64,000 nucleotides of DNA from Macrotis lagotis (Eukaryota > Chordata > Mammalia > Peramelemorphia > Peramelidae), in assembly GCF_037893015.1 (NCBI RefSeq), contig NC_133666.1:625407852-625471851 (forward strand), read 5' to 3'. The notes beneath the pieces are model-generated. The model worked only from the letters and a program-made list of their open reading frames with translations. It made no database searches and was not told the DNA's origin. A program made the position numbers and the translations under genes. Positions 32,024 through 45,300 of the stretch are shown piece by piece. Position 1 is the first letter of the stretch, and each line of letters begins with the position of its first letter.

Positions 32024-32157
32024 TCAAGTCCTTCATTTAAAAAAAAAAATTCCTATAAGGCAAACATTTATCACCTCACCAAAAAAACCTGAACAAAACA
32101 AAAAATTCCTAATGAATATGTATAGTCAAGGAAAAGAAATTTTTGCATTGACTAAGC

Positions 32158-32345
32158 ATAGGGTGATACAATAGATAGTGTGCTGGGCCTGGACCCAGGA
32201 AAAATTGAATTCCAATCTAGCCTCTGCTATGTGACCTTAGGCAAGTCACTTAACCACTGTTTGCCCTAGTTATCTCAGTTGTAAAATTGTGATAATAATA
32301 ACTCTCCAGGTTCTTCTGAGGATCTAATGAGAAAATATTTGTAAA
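32158..32345 (+). repeat. CORE-SINE
   Basis: GTGACCTTAGGCAAGTCACTT and TATCTCAGTTGTAAAATTG. Confidence 0.65.
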
Positions 32346-32414
32346 AATTTGTGGAGTCAAGCAGTAAAATGTAAAATTTAAACTGTTTAGGCACAGTATG
32401 TGCTTGTTTCCTCC

Positions 32415-32630
32415 CTCCCTGGAGTCAGGAAAGCCTGAGTTCAAATCGGGCCTCAGATGCATATCAGCCATGTGACCTTGGGCAAGTTTATTAACCCTGT
32501 TTGTCTTAGTTTCCTCATTTGTAAAATGAGCAGGAGAGGGAAATGGCAAATTGCTTCAGTATCTTTGCCAAGAAAACCCTAAATGAGATCTTGAAATCAT
32601 CAGGCATGGCTGAAATGACTGAACAACAAA
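32415..32630 (+). repeat. CORE-SINE, long type
   Basis: Ends in GGCTGAAATGACTGAACAAC, the family's usual 3' end. Confidence 0.75.
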
Positions 32631-32689
32631 TTCTTCTCTCTCTAATATCTTCAAATGTTTATCTCATTCTGCATCTTAAGTCCTTCCTT

Positions 32690-33362
32690 TCTCTTCTAAT
32701 TACAAGCAAGGATAGTTTTCAATATTTATCTTGGTATAAGCTTTTGAGATCCACATTTTTCTCCCACCCTCCCTTTTTACCTGTTTCTCTCTGAGTCAAT
32801 CTTCCTTACCTACCAGGTCTCCTTTCTTTGTTCCTTCTAAGCTCAGATGAAGAGCCATCTATTCTTTTTATTTTATGTTATTTTTCCAATTACATGCAAA
32901 GATAATTTTCAACATTCATCTTTTTGTGAGGTTTTGAGTTCTCTATTTTTCTACCTCCCTCCCTTCCCTCCCCACCTCCCCATGGCAGTGAGTAATCTGA
33001 TATAGTTTATGCATGTACAATCATGTTTAATATAATTCCATATTAGTCATGTTGTGAAAGAAAAATCAGAACTAAAGGGGGGAAAATGAGAAAAAGAAAA
33101 AGACATAAAACAAGTTTTAAAAAGCAAAAACAGTATGCTTTGGTCTGCATTCAGACTCTATAGCTTTTTCTCTGGATGTGGATGACATTTTCCAACATAA
33201 GTGTTTTAGAATTATCCTTGGTCCCTGAACTGCTGAGAGGAGCTAAGTTCCTCATAGATGATTATCACATAATGGTGCTATTAATGTGTACAACGTTATT
33301 CTGGTTCTGCTTACTTTACTCAGCATCAGTTCATGAAAAACTTTCTAAGCTTTTCTGAAGTC
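32690..33362 (-). mobile_element. LINE-1 3' UTR fragments
   Basis: Two minus-strand pieces sharing TTTTCCAATTACATGCAAAG and TTCTGGTTCTGCTTACTTTA with the L1 at 28110-29118. Confidence 0.65.
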
Positions 33363-34325
33363 TGCCCCCAAAGCCACCTATTCTAAGAAGTCTTCCTGAA
33401 CTATATGAAGGAAGGAATAGAGTAATTAATCTTAGATCTAGAAGGAAGCTTAGATTTAGATATAGAGCAGTGGGGAGCTCAGGAGTTCCAATCTTCCCCC
33501 AAGAACCTAGTCATTAAATCTTGATAACCCAGGGGTTCTGAGTGTTCTGAACTCTCAGCCCTTCCCTTTAAGATTCCAGTAAACATCTATTAGATTAAAC
33601 CGAACAACAGCTCCATCAGCCCAGCACTGTGGAATCTGAAACTCAGGGCTGGTTTGGTTGAAAAATTTATGAGCCGGACAGTTCCAAGGAACAGCTAGAG
33701 AACAGAGGCTGCCTGTCTGTTCAGCAGCCCCTCCTCTTCCCTCCCCAGTCTCTGGTAGGGATATGGAGTGGTGGTTGTGTTGGTGGTGGTGGGAAGCAAT
33801 GCCCATCTGTCTGCAGCCTGTTGTCCCTAGAGGTAGCTCCATAGCCCTGAGAAGTTTTTTAACCCGGAAGTTTTTTTGGGGGAAGGGGAAAGGGTAGAAG
33901 AGGGGGGAGTTTCCTGATTCCAGACCACAGAGTTATTGCACCTGACAGGTCCCAAGATCTGCAGACTTGGAGGTTAGTTTAGAGGACTGAATGTCTGACA
34001 AACTAGGGGAAAAGATGAGGGGTATTTGATTTTAATTCCTAATTGTTTTCCGGGAGAGATCTGGGGAAACCACTTCTCAGGCACTGCTTCAGTTTCTTCT
34101 CTTGCCTTTCAAAAGGAAAAAAAAAACTCACATCTGGACAGAATTAAGGTTTACAAAATTTATCTTACATAGCCATCCTGTGAGGTAACCCAAGTATTCT
34201 TGCCTCCATAGCTCCCTATTGCCTCCTGGACAAAATGTAAACTCTTGGACATGTCATTTCCATCCTTTGCCAGCATGGCTTCAGCCTACTTTTCCAGCTT
34301 TACTGATATTCTTCTCTTCTATTTT
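33363..34325. other. Intergenic, nothing recognised
   Basis: No gene or repeat assigned. Confidence 0.4.
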
Positions 34326-34487
34326 ATTTTTTTTTGTTTTTGGATTTTTGCAAGACAGTAGGGTTAAATGACCTGCCCAAGATCACAGGGCTTAGTAAGT
34401 ATTAAGTGTCTGAAGCCAAATTTGAACTCGGGTCCTCCTAACTCCAGAGTCAGTGCTCAATCCACTGTACCACCTAGTGCCCCCCCA
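34326..34487 (-). repeat. Diverged tRNA-derived SINE
   Basis: Older minus copy ending GTACCACCTAGTGCCCCC. Confidence 0.75.
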
Positions 34488-35405
34488 TATGTCTAAATTC
34501 CAGATAATCTTTGCTGTCATGGGTGTGCAATAGCTCATCTCTTCTTACTCTTGTCTTTGAAGAGGCTGGACACCCTGGCCAGGATTGGTTCCCTCTCATT
34601 TTGTCATCCTTCAAGGCTCATCTGAAATAATGATTTCTACAGAGGTCCGTCATGATCCCTCCACTGTACTGAAGTTCCTTAGTGTCCTCTTCTATCTTAT
34701 GTTTCTCTCTTTCTGTGTTTGTATTGTTTCCTAGAAGTAAGCTCCCCGAGGTCAGGGGCTGTTTCACTGTAGTTTGTGTATTCCAATTGTTTTACTACTG
34801 TAAGATAGTGCTTGAATGTAGTATATAGTGCTTTTTGAAAGCATACTGAAAGAGCCCATCTTCCTAGCTGGAAGAGCCTGAATTCAAATTAAGGGGAAAA
34901 CACATTCCTCTGGAGAAGAAGGCACCTCTCTATCTTCTTAGGTATCTCTGCTGGCAGCTCCAGAGCTGGGGGGTAAAAGCTCTAATTGGAGAGGCTGAGG
35001 TGAGCCTTGGGCAATATAAAGCAAAAAGAGCTTTGGACTCTTATCTTCTGTGTTCCTAACCATCTCCCTGAGACCTAAGAGCAGATGGAAAGTTCTGGAA
35101 CTGTGATTGAGAAGATTCAGGTTGTAATGCAGAGATTAATTCTTGCCTTTGAGTCCTGTGATGTTGGGCCTCAGTTTCTTTATCTGAAAAATGGGAGGAC
35201 AATGCTATTCAGGGCAAAGTGCTATGGGTTGGCAGTCATGAGATCAAGGGGTTTTAGTCCCTTAGAGAATCTCAGAACTGAAAAGGACTCTTACCCTGGA
35301 GTAGGAATCCTCTCAACATTTATCCCCCAACAAATCTATAGGATCTCAAATGACGGTGAATCTTAGTCAGTCAATGACCATTTATTAAGTGCCCTCAAAG
35401 TGCTA
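34488..35405. other. Intergenic, nothing recognised
   Basis: Short open frames only; no gene family seen. Confidence 0.4.
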
Positions 35406-35409
35406 GGTG

Positions 35410-35662
35410 AGAGCAGCAAAGTGTGGAAGTGGATAGAGATCCATGCCTTGCGTCAGAAAGATTCATCTTCTTGAATTCAGTCAGGTCTCAGACACTTACT
35501 AGCTATGTGACCCTGGGCAAGTCACTTAACCCTGTTTGCCTCAATTTCCTCATCTGTAAAAATGAGCTAGAGAAGGAAATGACAGCCCTCTTGCCAAGAA
35601 AACCCTCAAGTAGGTCCAACTCATGAAGAGTTGGACAGGACTGAAACGACTGAATAACAAAT
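35410..35662 (+). repeat. CORE-SINE, long type
   Basis: Body CTATGTGACCCTGGGCAAGTC and tail GAAGAGTTGGACAGGACTGAA. Confidence 0.75.
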
Positions 35663-36179
35663 GTGGTCGGCTTCAGTCTCCCTCTTGTCATTTTCCTCTG
35701 TTGCTCCTAGTTCTGATCCCGGGGACCCAGCTGCACAAATTGATCCCCTTTTCACCAAGGCAGCTGACATGTCCTTCCACCTATTGTTGCGTGACATTCC
35801 CAGTTGCTTCGGTCTATCCTTTGGTTTCTAGATCTTTCGCCTCTGAACTCTCATCAATGTTCTTCCTAAACGGTGGAAGTAGACCTGAAAAGGAAAGTTT
35901 ATGTGAGTGAGTTGACCAGACCAGAATTTAACTGCAAGAAACTTCTCTCTGGACCTCATTTTTTTTCTCCCAGCAATGAAATGATGAGGTTAGATTCACA
36001 TTGCAGTGGAGATTCTTTTTCAGGTATAAGTTGGAATGTTGAGGTCCCTCCCACTTCAGAAATCGCCCCTTCTGCGAAGATCCTGAAGCCCCGATCTAGG
36101 GCAGACATTCTGAGATCCGAGAATCGGGTGATTTCTAAACCCCTTCCTCCTCGGAGATGGTAAATTAGGGATGGGCCCC

Positions 36180-36338
36180 AATCCGTCCTGGGCTCCTCCC
36201 CCGCCCCCGCCCGCTCCCCCTTCTCATTGGAGGGGCCGCAGGGGGCGGGCAGCATCTCTTAGACTCCCGCCACCTCTTGCTCCAACCAGCCTGGGCTGGG
36301 GCGCCCTCGGCTTTCTTGCGCCCCTTGCCTCCCCCACC
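36180..36338 (+). promoter_or_regulatory. SLC44A2: SLC44A2 upstream promoter (P1)
   Basis: GC-rich, CpG-rich block just before the first alternative start codon. GC boxes lie at about 36199-36212 and 36241-36250, and an inverted CCAAT (ATTGG) at about 36227-36231. No TATA box is seen. The CpG-rich zone continues into the intron to about 37.3 kb. Confidence 0.6.
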
Positions 36339-36375
36339 ATGGAGGATGGCCGAAAAGAGTCTGAAGGACCCTACG
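36339..36375 (+). CDS. SLC44A2: SLC44A2 alternative first exon 1a
   Basis: Encodes [12 protein letters not shown] plus one base, with donor G|GTAAGG. The Kozak context CCACCATGG is excellent. It corresponds to the short human isoform starting MEDERKNGAYG. Same length and phase (12 codons + 1) as exon 1b, so either joins the shared exon 2 ([16 protein letters not shown]). Confidence 0.88.
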
Positions 36376-39300
36376 GTAAGGTCTAACCCCCCCATTCTCG
36401 GTCGGGGAAGGGGGGCCGTTCTCCCGGCTTGGAGGGGAGGCAGGGCTGTCTCTCAGAGGCACCCCGAGCCGTGGGGTGGAGGTGGGGGGCCAGAGGGTCC
36501 CGAGTGTCTGGTTCGTGTCCGTTCTGTTGTCTGAGACACGTGGACAACCTTGGGGTTCCCGGATGGATTTACCGAACCCCACAGCATCCCTGATCCCTGT
36601 CTACGATAGCGCATGCTCCGCTGCTAAAGGGGGCCCGTTATTTGCACCGTTTGGAAGGTGCCCAGCCGCGGGGAGCGGGGAGCCCGGCCTCGCCTCGGGG
36701 CTTGGAGCCCAGGAAACTGGAATCCTGAACCCCAATCCCTCGCGGGCGGGGCGGCTGATGTCAGGCATTTCCCCTCGTCACCCAGGGAAACTGAGGCGGC
36801 GGCGGAGACAAAGGAGGCCCCAGAGCTAGGCGGTGGCTGCCCGGAGTCCCCCGAGGCCTGACCCTCTGCCGGGGAACTGGGGGTGGGGGCGGGGGGAGGC
36901 GGAGCAGGATGAGAGGCTGGACATTATTGGTAGCCTTCCAACTCCGGAGGCCGGGCACGCAAAGCTGGGCAGAGGACCCAGGGATGGGGGGCCAGGGGAG
37001 GAGGAAGCTTGAGGCGGGGTAGCCCCTAAAAGCGGGGCTAGGAGGGCCGCGGCTCGCGGAACCCTCCCCCCAACGCAGATTCCCCTGGGGACCCTCCTGG
37101 GTGGTTTGTGTGCTTGAGTCTTAGCTCCGTTTCCGGACCGGGGAGGGGGAAGGGACTGTTTGGAGATGGGGGGGCGGGGGTGGTGCCCTGGGGGAGGGAC
37201 TCTGGGTCCGGCTCCCTGCACCCCTCTCCCACACTGCTCCCCCCTCCCCTCGTCCCCGGCCACCTTCTGGGGGCTCCTCTATTAGGCTGCGGTTCCCACG
37301 GAGCCCGAGCCCGAAAGCCTTGGCAGCTGCTGTATTTTTAGCCTCGAGGTTCCCAGGGCCCTAAAAAGGCTTGGAGAGGACTTGAGCACCCCCCCCCCCC
37401 CCGAGCATCCAGCCCCAGACTCGGAATGGGAAGGGAGGGCCTCAGGGTCTGGGAATGGATGTGCCTAGGAATGGGAGGGGGTGGTGGGCTGGGAGGCGGT
37501 TGTGCCCGCTGGGCCAGGGCGCTCTGACTGCGGAAACTGGCTTCAGGCTATCGCTGAAAAACAGAAGGGCTGGTCTGGGAGGGCTGAGACCTGGGCCTGC
37601 AGGATCTGGGGGGGATTAGCCCCTCCGTATCGGGAGCAAATCTGCCCCTTCCAGGGGGAATGGATGACTAAGTAGCTGCCCTTTGCCTTCCTCTGAGCCC
37701 AGAGAGAAATAGAGCCGCCTCGAGTAGCTGGTGGGCACGGGGCCTGGTGCCTGAATAGCCTGAGGCCCGAGAGGAATCCCTGGCCACACCCCTTACTCCC
37801 CCTCTCTCCAGAAGTCTGGAAACTGCTGGCGAAAGGCTGGCCCTGAGGCTTCTACTGTTCTGTTAGAGGAGGGTGACCAGGCCCCGGCCCTCCCTTCTTT
37901 TCCCTGTCCAGTCCAGAATCTAAGCGAGGACTGCCTCACTTTTGAACTTGTATCCCTAACACCTAACCGGTCCTAAGTACCCAGAGCGTATTTAATAATT
38001 CCTTAATGCTTATTCATCGAAGAGAGCTTTAGGAAGTACCTATTATTTACAGAACACTGTGTTGCCAGTCTTGAAATGTAAGGCCTCTTGGGGCCAAGGG
38101 TAATCGGAGAATAAAGCAACAAGAACAATACACAAGCTTTTACTATACGACAGTATATGGTGGGACCTGAGGATGTCCAAGGGTAGAGGTGAGATCAGGT
38201 AAGGCTTCATGGAAGTGGTGGCATTGGAGATCAGTTTAAAAGGGTGACTGAGGGGCAGCGCAGTGGATAGAGCACCGGCCCTGGAGTCAGGAGTACCTGA
38301 GTTCAAATGCAGCCTCAGACACTTAATCGTTACCTAGCTGTGTGGCCTTGGGCAAGCCACTTAACCCCATTGGCCTGGCAAAAACAAAAACAAAACAGAA
38401 CAAAAAAAAAACTACCTAAAAGGGTGACTCAGAATTTAGGAGGAGGAGGAGGATAGGAAGGACATTCTGGGCTTAAGTATTTCAGGGGTGGAATTGACAG
38501 GACTTGGTAACTATCTAAGAGCAGAGGGAAAGGGAAATGTCAAAAATAACCCTAAGAGGGGCAGCTGGATGGCACAGTGAATGGGGCAACTAAGTGGTGC
38601 AGTGGATAGAGCACCCAGCCTTGGAGTCAGGAGGACTTGAGTTCAAATCTGTTCTCAGATACTTAGTAATTACCTAGCTGTGTGACCTTGGGCAAGTCGT
38701 TTAATCCCATTGCCTTGCAAGAACCTAAAAAACAAAACAAAAATAACCCTAAGGCTTGAAAAATATGAGGCAGGGCTATTAATCTTGCCATTGATAAAAA
38801 TAGTGAAGTCATAAAGAAGAGTTGTTTTTATTTTGACTTGGGATTTGTGGATTCAGTACCTACTATATTCTTAGAAAATTGTCTGGGACGCTGAGATGTT
38901 AGATGGTTAGCCCAGTATGTGTCAGAGGCAGGATTTGGACTCAAATATTCCTGACTGAGATTAATTTACATTACACACTGCTTTTCAACTTTGTTACAGA
39001 TGAGGAAAATGAACAGAATGGTCAGTGTTTCGCCCAGAGTTATACAAATACTTGAGTGCAGGAATGAGAATTTATTTGAATCTAGGTCTTCTAACCTGAG
39101 ATCTGGACCAGACTAATTTCTAGAGTCAATTTATGCCTTGGTTTGGGACATGTTTGAGTTTGAGGTGTGGCTAAATATTCTAAGAAGTTTTCTTCTCCTT
39201 GGGCAGTTGGGAGATGCTGGTCTGGAGCTCCAGAGAGAGAGATCTGGGTGGAAGAATGGGATTTGGGCTGCTTCAGTCTTGGGATGATTGAAGCTGTGGG

Positions 39301-42300
39301 AGTGAATGAGATCACATAGGGAGAGAGCCTAGAGATAAAAAAGAAGGCGGAGTCTTGGGGAACACCCACCAGAAGGGTGATGGGAAGAAGATGAGGAGAC
39401 CCAGGAAGAAAGGTAAGATGAAAATCTGGAGAGTGTGGTCCTCTTCTACCTAGGAAGGAAATTGGGGTTAATGCATATCAGATGCTGGGGAGAAGTCCAG
39501 GAAAATGGGGGTGAAAATGGTCACTGAATTCAGCTATTGAGACATTACTGGTGACTTTTGAATGTAATTTCAGTAGTAGAGAGAGTGGAAGGCATTTATT
39601 TTGGAAATGGAGACAGTGTGTGACAGGGAAATCGGGTTGTTAAATCTAGCTGACTTTTTTCCCAGAAGTTTGGCTGTGAAAGGGAGAGGGAGATAGTCTT
39701 GGCTAAGGAAGAAGGGTTAAAGAAAGGCTTTTTTGAGGATAGAGAAGACTTGAGCTTGTTTGTAGACTGATGGAAAGGAGCCAGTTCAGGAGGAAAGATT
39801 GAAGATACATAAAAAAAGAGAGGGAGTGGCAGTGGAAGGGGAAGGAAGGAATAGAACCCTGGGTACTATAAGCAAAGGGAGTAGGTGGAGATAAAACTGG
39901 GCTGGTAAGTTTAAGCCAGTTTGTAGAAGGCCTTGAAATGCAGAGTCAGGAGTTTTTGCTTCATTCTTTGGTCAATGGGGAGCCACTGCTTGTATTTAAA
40001 TAGAAGAGAGATAGTACTTTTGGAAGATTATGCAGGTATCCTAGCTAACCGATTAGAGAATAGACTGGTGAGAGGGAAGAGTCAAACTAAACCATCCTTG
40101 GTGGCCTTAGGTTTATGAGAGTTGAGACATATTTTAAAAAATAAGATCTGGCAATTGATTGGATGAGTAGGAGTGAGGGACAGCTGAAAGTCAAAAACAG
40201 TAGTGGTACAGTGGGTGAAGTACAAGGGCTTAAAGTTGTTTTTGATGTTCAGTTGCTTTAGTCATAATAGACACCTCAAGACCCTTTTTGGAGTTTTCTT
40301 GGCAAAGATATTGGAATGGTTTTCCATTTCCTTCTCCAGCTCATTTTACAGATGAAGAAACTGAGACAAACAGGATTAAATGACTTCCCCAGGGTCACAC
40401 AGCCAGTTGGTGTTGGGAGCCATTTTTGAAGATGAAAATGAGTCTTTCTGATTCAAGCTCAAGACATTCTCAAATATTTCAACACCTAGCTGCCTGGAAT
40501 CAGTAAGACTCAGTTCAGGCCTCTACCCCTAGGCAACTCACAGTCACTCTGTCTCAGTTTCTGTAAAATGGGGATAATAATAGCATGTGTCTGAAGATAA
40601 AATTTATAAAGTACTTAGCACAGTGACAGGTCCATATTAGGTGCTCTATAAATGCTAGCTATTATTATCTTAAAAGTTTCAAGACTAGATGGCAATGCTA
40701 ATAACAAAAATGGAAAACTATCAGGAGGGGTAGCTTTACAGGTGCTGATGACAAATTCAGCTTTCCACACTTCCAGATAGAGTTGCCACTCAGGCGATTG
40801 GAATTCAGGGAGAGGTTCTGGCAGTGTTGCTAATACATCGGCATAGTTTTTGATAACTGAAGCCTTAGAAGTAGAGAAGATTAGGAAGAACTATGGGATC
40901 CAAATTCAGAACAAATCACACTTTTTTCACTTTTTAAAATTTGCATTTTGCTTTTTCTTTCTTAGATTTTTCCATTTTTATTCCGCCTCTTTCATACAAT
41001 TGATATGGAAATATGTGTAACACAATTGTACATTTATAATAACCTATATCAGATAACTTGCTATCCTAAGGTTGAAAGAAAAAAACTTTACAAAAATGAA
41101 TGTTAAAAATTATCTTTCCATATAATTGGAAAAATAAAAAAGACTGAAAAAAATTAAAAAAAGAAAAGATGACTAAGGGAGAGAACTATTATCAAGCCTG
41201 AGCTAGTGTCATGGTTGTCATGTTAGGGTCTAATCTCCCTTTCAGGTGTAGTTGTTCTCTTGGGGGGGGTGGGACCAGACAAAAGGCACAAATCAATTCA
41301 TCACACAAATTTCATTCAACTGTAATTGTTTATAAGAATCCTGTTGGGCTACTTTAAAGACCCAAGCAAAACAGACCTTTCTGTCAAGAAACTTCCATTC
41401 TCATTGGGGAGGTAGGGAAACAATATGGATACAGATAAGTATATACAAAGTAATTATTGGGGGAAACTAGAAACTGAAAGGAAATCAGGATAAACTGCCC
41501 ATAGAAAGTTGTACTTGAAGTTGAGCCAGGAAGGGAGTTAGGAAGGGAGGAGTCATGGGGCACAGCCTGGGCAAAGTCAGATTGAGGAGTGATGGAATGT
41601 TGTGAGGAATAACAAATAGGCCAGTTTGGTTCAGGGATGGTTGGACACAGAGAGGATGCCGGAAGCAAAAGAGGTAGGCTAGGATCTGTTCACTAAAAGG
41701 CTTCAAATACCAGGCCAAAGAGCTGATATTTTGTCCTAGAGACCAAAGGGGGATACCTACTGGGACTTCTTGTTCAGAAAAATGATGACTGGATCAGACT
41801 TACCCATGCTTTTAAGGAGATTACTTTAGGAGGTGATGTGGGGGATCAGCTGGAGAAAGGAAGACACTTCGAGGCTGAGAGACCAATAGGTTATAGGATC
41901 AAGGGGTATGGAATTTGAAGTGAAGTAGAGAAGAGATTGGACGGGAACTAGGTAGTAGAAGGCCTTGAATTCTAGTGGGGAGTTTTTATTTTTTTCTCCA
42001 GGTGAGAGATCTCCAGGGTGAGAGGTAATCAGGGAAATAAACTAGGGTTGTGACTGTCTGATCCAGAGAAAAGCAAGGGAAATTAAGAAGACAGGAAGAT
42101 TTTAAGGAAAAGGTCATGAGTTCTATTGTAGAGATGTTGAGTTGGAACTGGAAATGTCCTATAGGCAGCTGAGTCTGTGAGAATGGAACTAAGATTTAAG
42201 AGAGAAGAGAGCCCAGTACAGAGCCCTATTCACACACAGAGGAACATACATTGATGATGACAATCTAGCAAAGGGAAATGAGAAAGTCTGGCCAAATAAG

Positions 42301-45300
42301 TAGAAGATCTAAGAGAACAGTGTCACAAAAGCCCAGGGGGGAAAAAAGTCTGGTAGTGGGTAGGTGGGGGAGGTAGTCAATGTGTCAAGTACTGCTAAAA
42401 AGTTGAGAACTGAGACATTTCAGTTGAGTGATATTTGTCCTTCAGTCTCAAAGATTACTTTCTCTGACTTTATGGGATTTTGAGATATAAAATGAGAAGA
42501 ACTGTAGTTATAGTCACCTCTGTTTGCTGTTTGATCACTGTCTACTTGGGAATATAGCAGAAAGCTGTCTCTTCCGGTCTTCCCTTGGGCTCTGTACTGG
42601 GCTCTCTTCTCTCTTAAATGACTCCAGGGAGGTGAAGCACATGAGTTGGATTTGGGTGAGGTTCTTCTGTTCTAAGTCCTCCAGAGCCATCTGGGTCCAG
42701 TAGTCAAATATGAATCAGGACTACTGGAGATGGCCCTGGATGCAAGGCAATCAGGGTTAAGTGACTTGCCTAAGGTCACACAGCTAAAGTTGCAAAAGTC
42801 TAAGGCTGGATTCAAACTCCTATCCCCTTGATTCCAAGACCAGTGCTCTATCCACTACCCACCTACCTTCCTCTACTTGAATGATGAGAGTAAAAGCCAA
42901 TTCAGAAGGTATTGGAAAGTCATCGAGAGTAGAGAAACAGAGGGCTGCTAGGTGATGCAGTGAATAGAACCCAGTTCAAATCTAGCCTCAGACATTCATC
43001 ACTAACTAGCTGAGTGACCTTGGCCAAGTCACCTAATGCTAATTGCCTCTTATCCAGTCATCTCTAGTTATCCTGATTCATATCTAGCCACTGTACCCAG
43101 ATGGCTGTGGAGGAGAAAGTAGATTGGTGGCTTAGAACAGCACCCCCTTGCTTAAATCCAATTCACTTGCTGCTTGTAGCATCATTCCCTGATCTCCTGG
43201 TCCATTATCATCATAAGAAAGCTTTACCTAGGAGTTTCTCTGCAAAGGGGGAAGCTCTAGGATGACAATTTGAAAGGATGGTACAATCAAGTGAAAGTTT
43301 TTTGGTTTATTTTTTTAAGGATAGCAGAGATTTGTGCATGCTGGTAGACAGAAAGGAAAGAGTCAAAATGGAGAGACTGAAAATTAGAGAAGGAATATTT
43401 GCCAGAGTAAGCTGCCAGCCAGAGAAGATGTGAGGAGATAGCTAGAAATAGGGATAGGATCCAGGGCATAAATTGGGTTGGTCTTGGAGAGAAAGGCTAC
43501 TTTGTTAAATCCCCAGCCTAGATCAAATTCTTAACCCTGGGGGTTTTTCTTTAAAAAAAAAATCCTATTTATTACAGTATTTCAGTATAATTGGTTTCTT
43601 TTGTAATTTGATGCATTTTGTTTTATGCTTTTGAAAACATTTTGAGGAGAAACACCTCCCCCCCCAGCCTCATTGGATGGCTCTTGAGGTTCACAATAAC
43701 AAAGTTTTAAAGACTTTTGCTATGAAGATAAAGTAGGGGATGACTTTATGGGTTTTGAGATATGAAATGAGAAGAAAAGGGAGCTTCTTCCCTTGGCCTT
43801 AATTTTCCCCCAGAAAGGAGGAAATGAGACAATCTTTGGAGATGGAGGAGGTGGTGTGGAATTTTTTTAGCCCCAACTGCCAGGATGCAGAACTGTAGTT
43901 CTAAGTCACTTCTGTTTGCTGTTTGGTCAGTACCTACTTGGGAATATAGCAGAAAGCTGTCTCTTCAGGTCTTCCCTTGGGGTCAAGGCTCACACAATAA
44001 GATGATTATCTGGAAGACCTGAGCTCCATGTAGGGCTGTAGTCCTGACCTCAATGGACACTATATCTTTAGGGTCAGTAGCCACCCACAGGATTGTAAAC
44101 TATTTAGAGAAACCTCAGCATGGCTATTTTGGGGTAAGTTATATCTATTTGTACTTTGCCTGGTTAGCCAAGGGGACCCACAGCCAAGGCCTTCATTGCC
44201 CTTCTCTTTCCCCACTGTTCAGTCAATCACAGAGCCCTTTTGTCCTGCCCTCGACTAAGAGTTCCTTATACCAGCCAGTGGGGTCTGGGTCTTTGCCTCA
44301 TCCCTTACAAAATTCCAGCTTAAAGCAATCCTAGGTAGTTCAGCAGGATGTCTGAGAGATGTTTGAGGGGAACAGGGAGGTGGTAGTTGGCACTGCCACT
44401 CTGTTGGTACTAGAACTCAATAAATCAAGTATTTATGAAAGTGCTAAATATCAGAATGAGATAAGATGGAGGTGTCAAATTGGGGCTGCTACACTTCAGT
44501 GCAGTCAGAATCAGATTAAAATCTAATTGGGAAGCATTTGATAAAATATAGTAAAATCGAAATAATGTAAATTTGTGGTTTTCTTATTTTTCCAATTACA
44601 GGCGAATGTAGTTTTCAACATTGATCCATTTGCAAGTTTCCAAGTTCCACATTTTTCTATCACCCTCCCTCTTCTCCCTATAGCAGCAAACAATCTGGTA
44701 AAAGATGTAATATACCATCGTGGAATTTGACACCACTGTTGTGGATAGGGTTGGTCAGTCATGTCCATTCTTCTTGACCCCATTTGGGGCTTTCTTGGTA
44801 AAGATACTGGAGTACTTTTGCCATTTCCTTATGTAGCTTATTTTAGATGAGGAAACTAAGGCAACCAGGGTTAAGTGACCTAAGTGACCCTAAGCCTAGG
44901 GGTCACACAACTAGTAAGGATCTGGGTCTAGAATGTGAACTCAGATCTTCCTGACTCTAGGCCCAGCACTGAGCCCCCTAAGCTACCCAGTGGATTAGAG
45001 AGCTTTCCTCAAAGCCAGAAAGACCTGGTGAGTTCAAGTCTTGCCTCTGATTTATTGACTGTGAGATCCTCAGAATTCACTTAACTTCTTCTCAGCACTT
45101 CCAAGCTACTTTAATTCTAAGAGTTCCATAGAAGATACTTCTTAAATTGTAGAGAGGGTACTGATCTCTTATTGGTGGAGAGTGTTTCTTTGTACGTGGA
45201 GTTCCCTGTACTGATAGATCACAGATCCCACAAAAATGAAGTAGTTGTTGCCCCAAACATTCTGTTGGGAAGAGGTCTGATTTTTCCTTGATGTTCAACT

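Noticed and set aside
24131-36170. A further gene between AP1M2 and SLC44A2
   Set aside because: No chain of exons with splice sites and recognisable protein was found; the interval is mostly repeats, and the two genes are neighbours in human too.
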